This document shows, piece after piece, positions 62,960 to 64,000 of a stretch of 64,000 nt of DNA. A model generated the notes under the pieces. It was not told the origin of the DNA and searched no databases. It was given only the letters and a program-made list of their open reading frames with translations. A program made the translations under genes and the position numbers. Source of the DNA: Neostapfia colusana (taxonomy: Eukaryota; Streptophyta; Magnoliopsida; Poales; Poaceae); contig JASWHV010000003.1 of NCBI GenBank assembly GCA_030760725.1, forward strand, positions 110,888,153 through 110,952,152, written 5' to 3'. The stretch's first letter is position 1; each line of letters begins with the position of its first letter.

Positions 62960-63250
62960 TCGGTGCTGCTCCTGGTACGTCTGGTGACGTCGGGCTTGCT
63001 GCAGGTGATGTCGGGGAAGCTGAGGCCACACGTGGCGCAGTAATCGACGTCGGGGACGCCGAGGCCGTGCTTGGCGCAGCAGGCGTCGGCGGGGACACCA
63101 GGGCCGCGCGTGGTGCAGTGGGTGACGGGGGTGCCGAGGCCGCGCGTGGCGCAGCTGGTGGCATCGGGGACGCCGGTGCCGCGCGTGGCGCAGCAAGTGG
63201 CGTCAGGGACGCCGGGGCCACATAAGGCACAGCAGGTGGCGTGGAAGACG
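62960..63250 (-). repeat. 39-bp minisatellite in the Copia-4 linker
   Basis: Six to seven degenerate units around GCGCGTGGCGCAGCAGGTGG with GTCGGGGACGCCG (plus-strand reading), about 39 bp or 13 codons each. Homologous to 30380-30620. Confidence 0.75.
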
Positions 63251-63308
63251 CCGAAGTCGTGCGTGGTGCAGCGGGTGGGTAACGTGTAAGAGGTAACCGA
63301 CAAGGTCG

Positions 63309-63911
63309 CTATACAGGAGCGGCCTCGGAGTCAGTAGAGAAGAGGGAATCCAACTCAGCGACGGAGTCAGAGGACGGGGTGGAAAAGGGAAAGGAAGACT
63401 CGTCGAAGACGATGTGTCGGGAGATCAAGATACGACGGGTGGTGGGGTCAAGGCACCTGTACCCCTTATGGTCAGGGGAATACCCAAGGAAAACACACTG
63501 AGTCGAGCGAGGCGCAAGCTTATGGGGAGTTGTGGCAGAGAGGTTCGGGTAGCAAGCGCACCCGAAGACTCGAAGATGGTTGTAAAGAGGATGGGTACCG
63601 AACAAAGCGAAGTGAGGGGTGGGAGCACTAATTGCCTTAGTAGGAAGGCGATTAATGAGGTAGATGGCAGTGTGAAGCGCCTCCGCCCAGTAGCGAGTAG
63701 GGATAGAAGTCTGAAACATCAGGGAGCGCATGACATCGTTGGTGGTCCGAATCATGCGCTCAGCCTTTCCGTTCCGGGGGGAAGTGTATGGGCATGACAT
63801 GCGCAACTGAACACCGCGAGAAAGCAGAAAGTCACGGAACGTAGAGTTGTCAAACTCGCGCCCGTTGTCGCACTGGACCGCACGAATCCTGCGCCCAAAT
63901 TGGGTGGACAC
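63309..63911 (-). pseudogene. Copia-4 integrase, truncated at its N-terminal side
   Basis: 200 open codons: FGRRIRAVQCDNGREFDNST (second catalytic Asp), then YTSPRNGKAERMIRTTNDVM (Glu in NGKAER), RYWAEALHTAIYLINRLPTK, HLRVFGCACYPNLSATTPHK and CVFLGYSPDHKGYRCLDPTT. The zinc domain and first catalytic Asp are missing because homology stops at about 63911. Confidence 0.85.
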
Positions 63912-64000
63912 CCAAGCTGCAGTCGCCCCTTGGGCCGCCGATCCAGGTACCTCCTAGGGTGGCAGCAGGCCAGGCGGTGCCGTCGTGGGGGGCTGCAGGA
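63912..64000. other. Unassigned GC-rich end of the window
   Basis: The last 89 bases do not align with Copia-2 integrase. Some other sequence, probably an insertion, begins here. Too short to identify. Confidence 0.4.

Larger units (their letters stand above)
62236..63303 (-). pseudogene. Copia-4 integrase-RT linker and reverse transcriptase N-terminal part
   Basis: 355 open codons on the minus strand. The first half reads a cysteine-rich repeat (CCATRGTGVPDAT-like) that is probably out of frame: the overlapping frame 62919-63230 gives the Ala/Pro/Ser repeat (APRAASAPPSPTAP) expected of this linker. The true frame likely switches at the 19-base C run at 62890-62908. The second half is clear reverse transcriptase: ADPHWRRAMEEEYEALLANR, TWDLVPRPGRGNVVTSKWMF, VDNDETFSPVVKPATVHTVL and HQLDVKNAFLHGTLTETVYC. 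Confidence 0.75.

Noticed and set aside
63071..63303. Cysteine-rich secreted peptide or metallothionein-like repeat on the minus strand (CCATRGTGVPDAT)
   Set aside because: It is an off-frame reading of the 39-bp linker repeat. The Ala/Pro/Ser frame is the one shared with Copia-2.

Overview
The window is plant nuclear DNA, almost certainly from a grass. The evidence is a dense nest of LTR retrotransposons with tRNA-iMet primer sites, a Tat-type Gypsy LTR, chromodomain Gypsy remnants with long LTRs, a Stowaway and a hAT-like MITE, and a tRNA-derived SINE that resembles the grass Au family. I cannot name the species. No intact host gene is visible. Host coding material is limited to a NAC-domain fragment, an intron-containing exon pair, and one promoter plus first-exon block. 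All three lie in or beside mobile elements.

Layout, left to right. 1-2542: 3' part of a Tat-lineage Gypsy element (+ strand LTR) with an antisense coiled-coil ORF. 2543-7860: chromodomain Gypsy on the minus strand (long LTR, chromodomain and gag remnants) with a hAT-like MITE inside. 7888-12221: decayed + strand Copia (Copia-1). 12222-15004: mostly unassigned, with a TA microsatellite and a MITE-like sequence. 15000-39214: one old minus-strand Copia whose two LTRs (15005-15439 and 38782-39209) are bounded by the same 5-bp target repeat. Its interior holds two copies of pol/gag (A, 15.5-19.4 kb; B, 32.9-37.2 kb), a solo Gypsy LTR (21020-24945), and fragments of another Copia family in both orientations (25.0-32.9 kb). 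39215-41370: intergenic DNA and host-like exons on the minus strand. 41281-43976: second copy of the block at 19.36-26.5 kb. 43977-48494: + strand Copia (Copia-6) with a nearly full polyprotein cut off inside reverse transcriptase and fused in frame to a NAC-domain fragment (48668-49275). That fragment is split by a SINE and followed by an array of small hairpins and a short LTR (49747-49935). 49936-54625: decayed Copia-3b. 54626-55036: Tat LTR fragment. 55239-63911: minus-strand Copia-4, interrupted by a complete Copia-3a (55681-61382, target repeat CTGGC).

The genes act as retrotransposon machinery: gag forms particles, protease cuts the polyprotein, reverse transcriptase/RNase H copies RNA from the tRNA primer site to the polypurine tract, and integrase inserts the cDNA. 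Copia-3a is nearest to intact, broken only by two single-base indels.

The most unusual structures are two arrays of short hairpins (37271-37582 and 49318-49703). In each array the loop sequence is kept while the stem sequence changes from unit to unit with pairing preserved. They lie in the non-coding ends of two unrelated elements, and I do not recognise them as a described feature.
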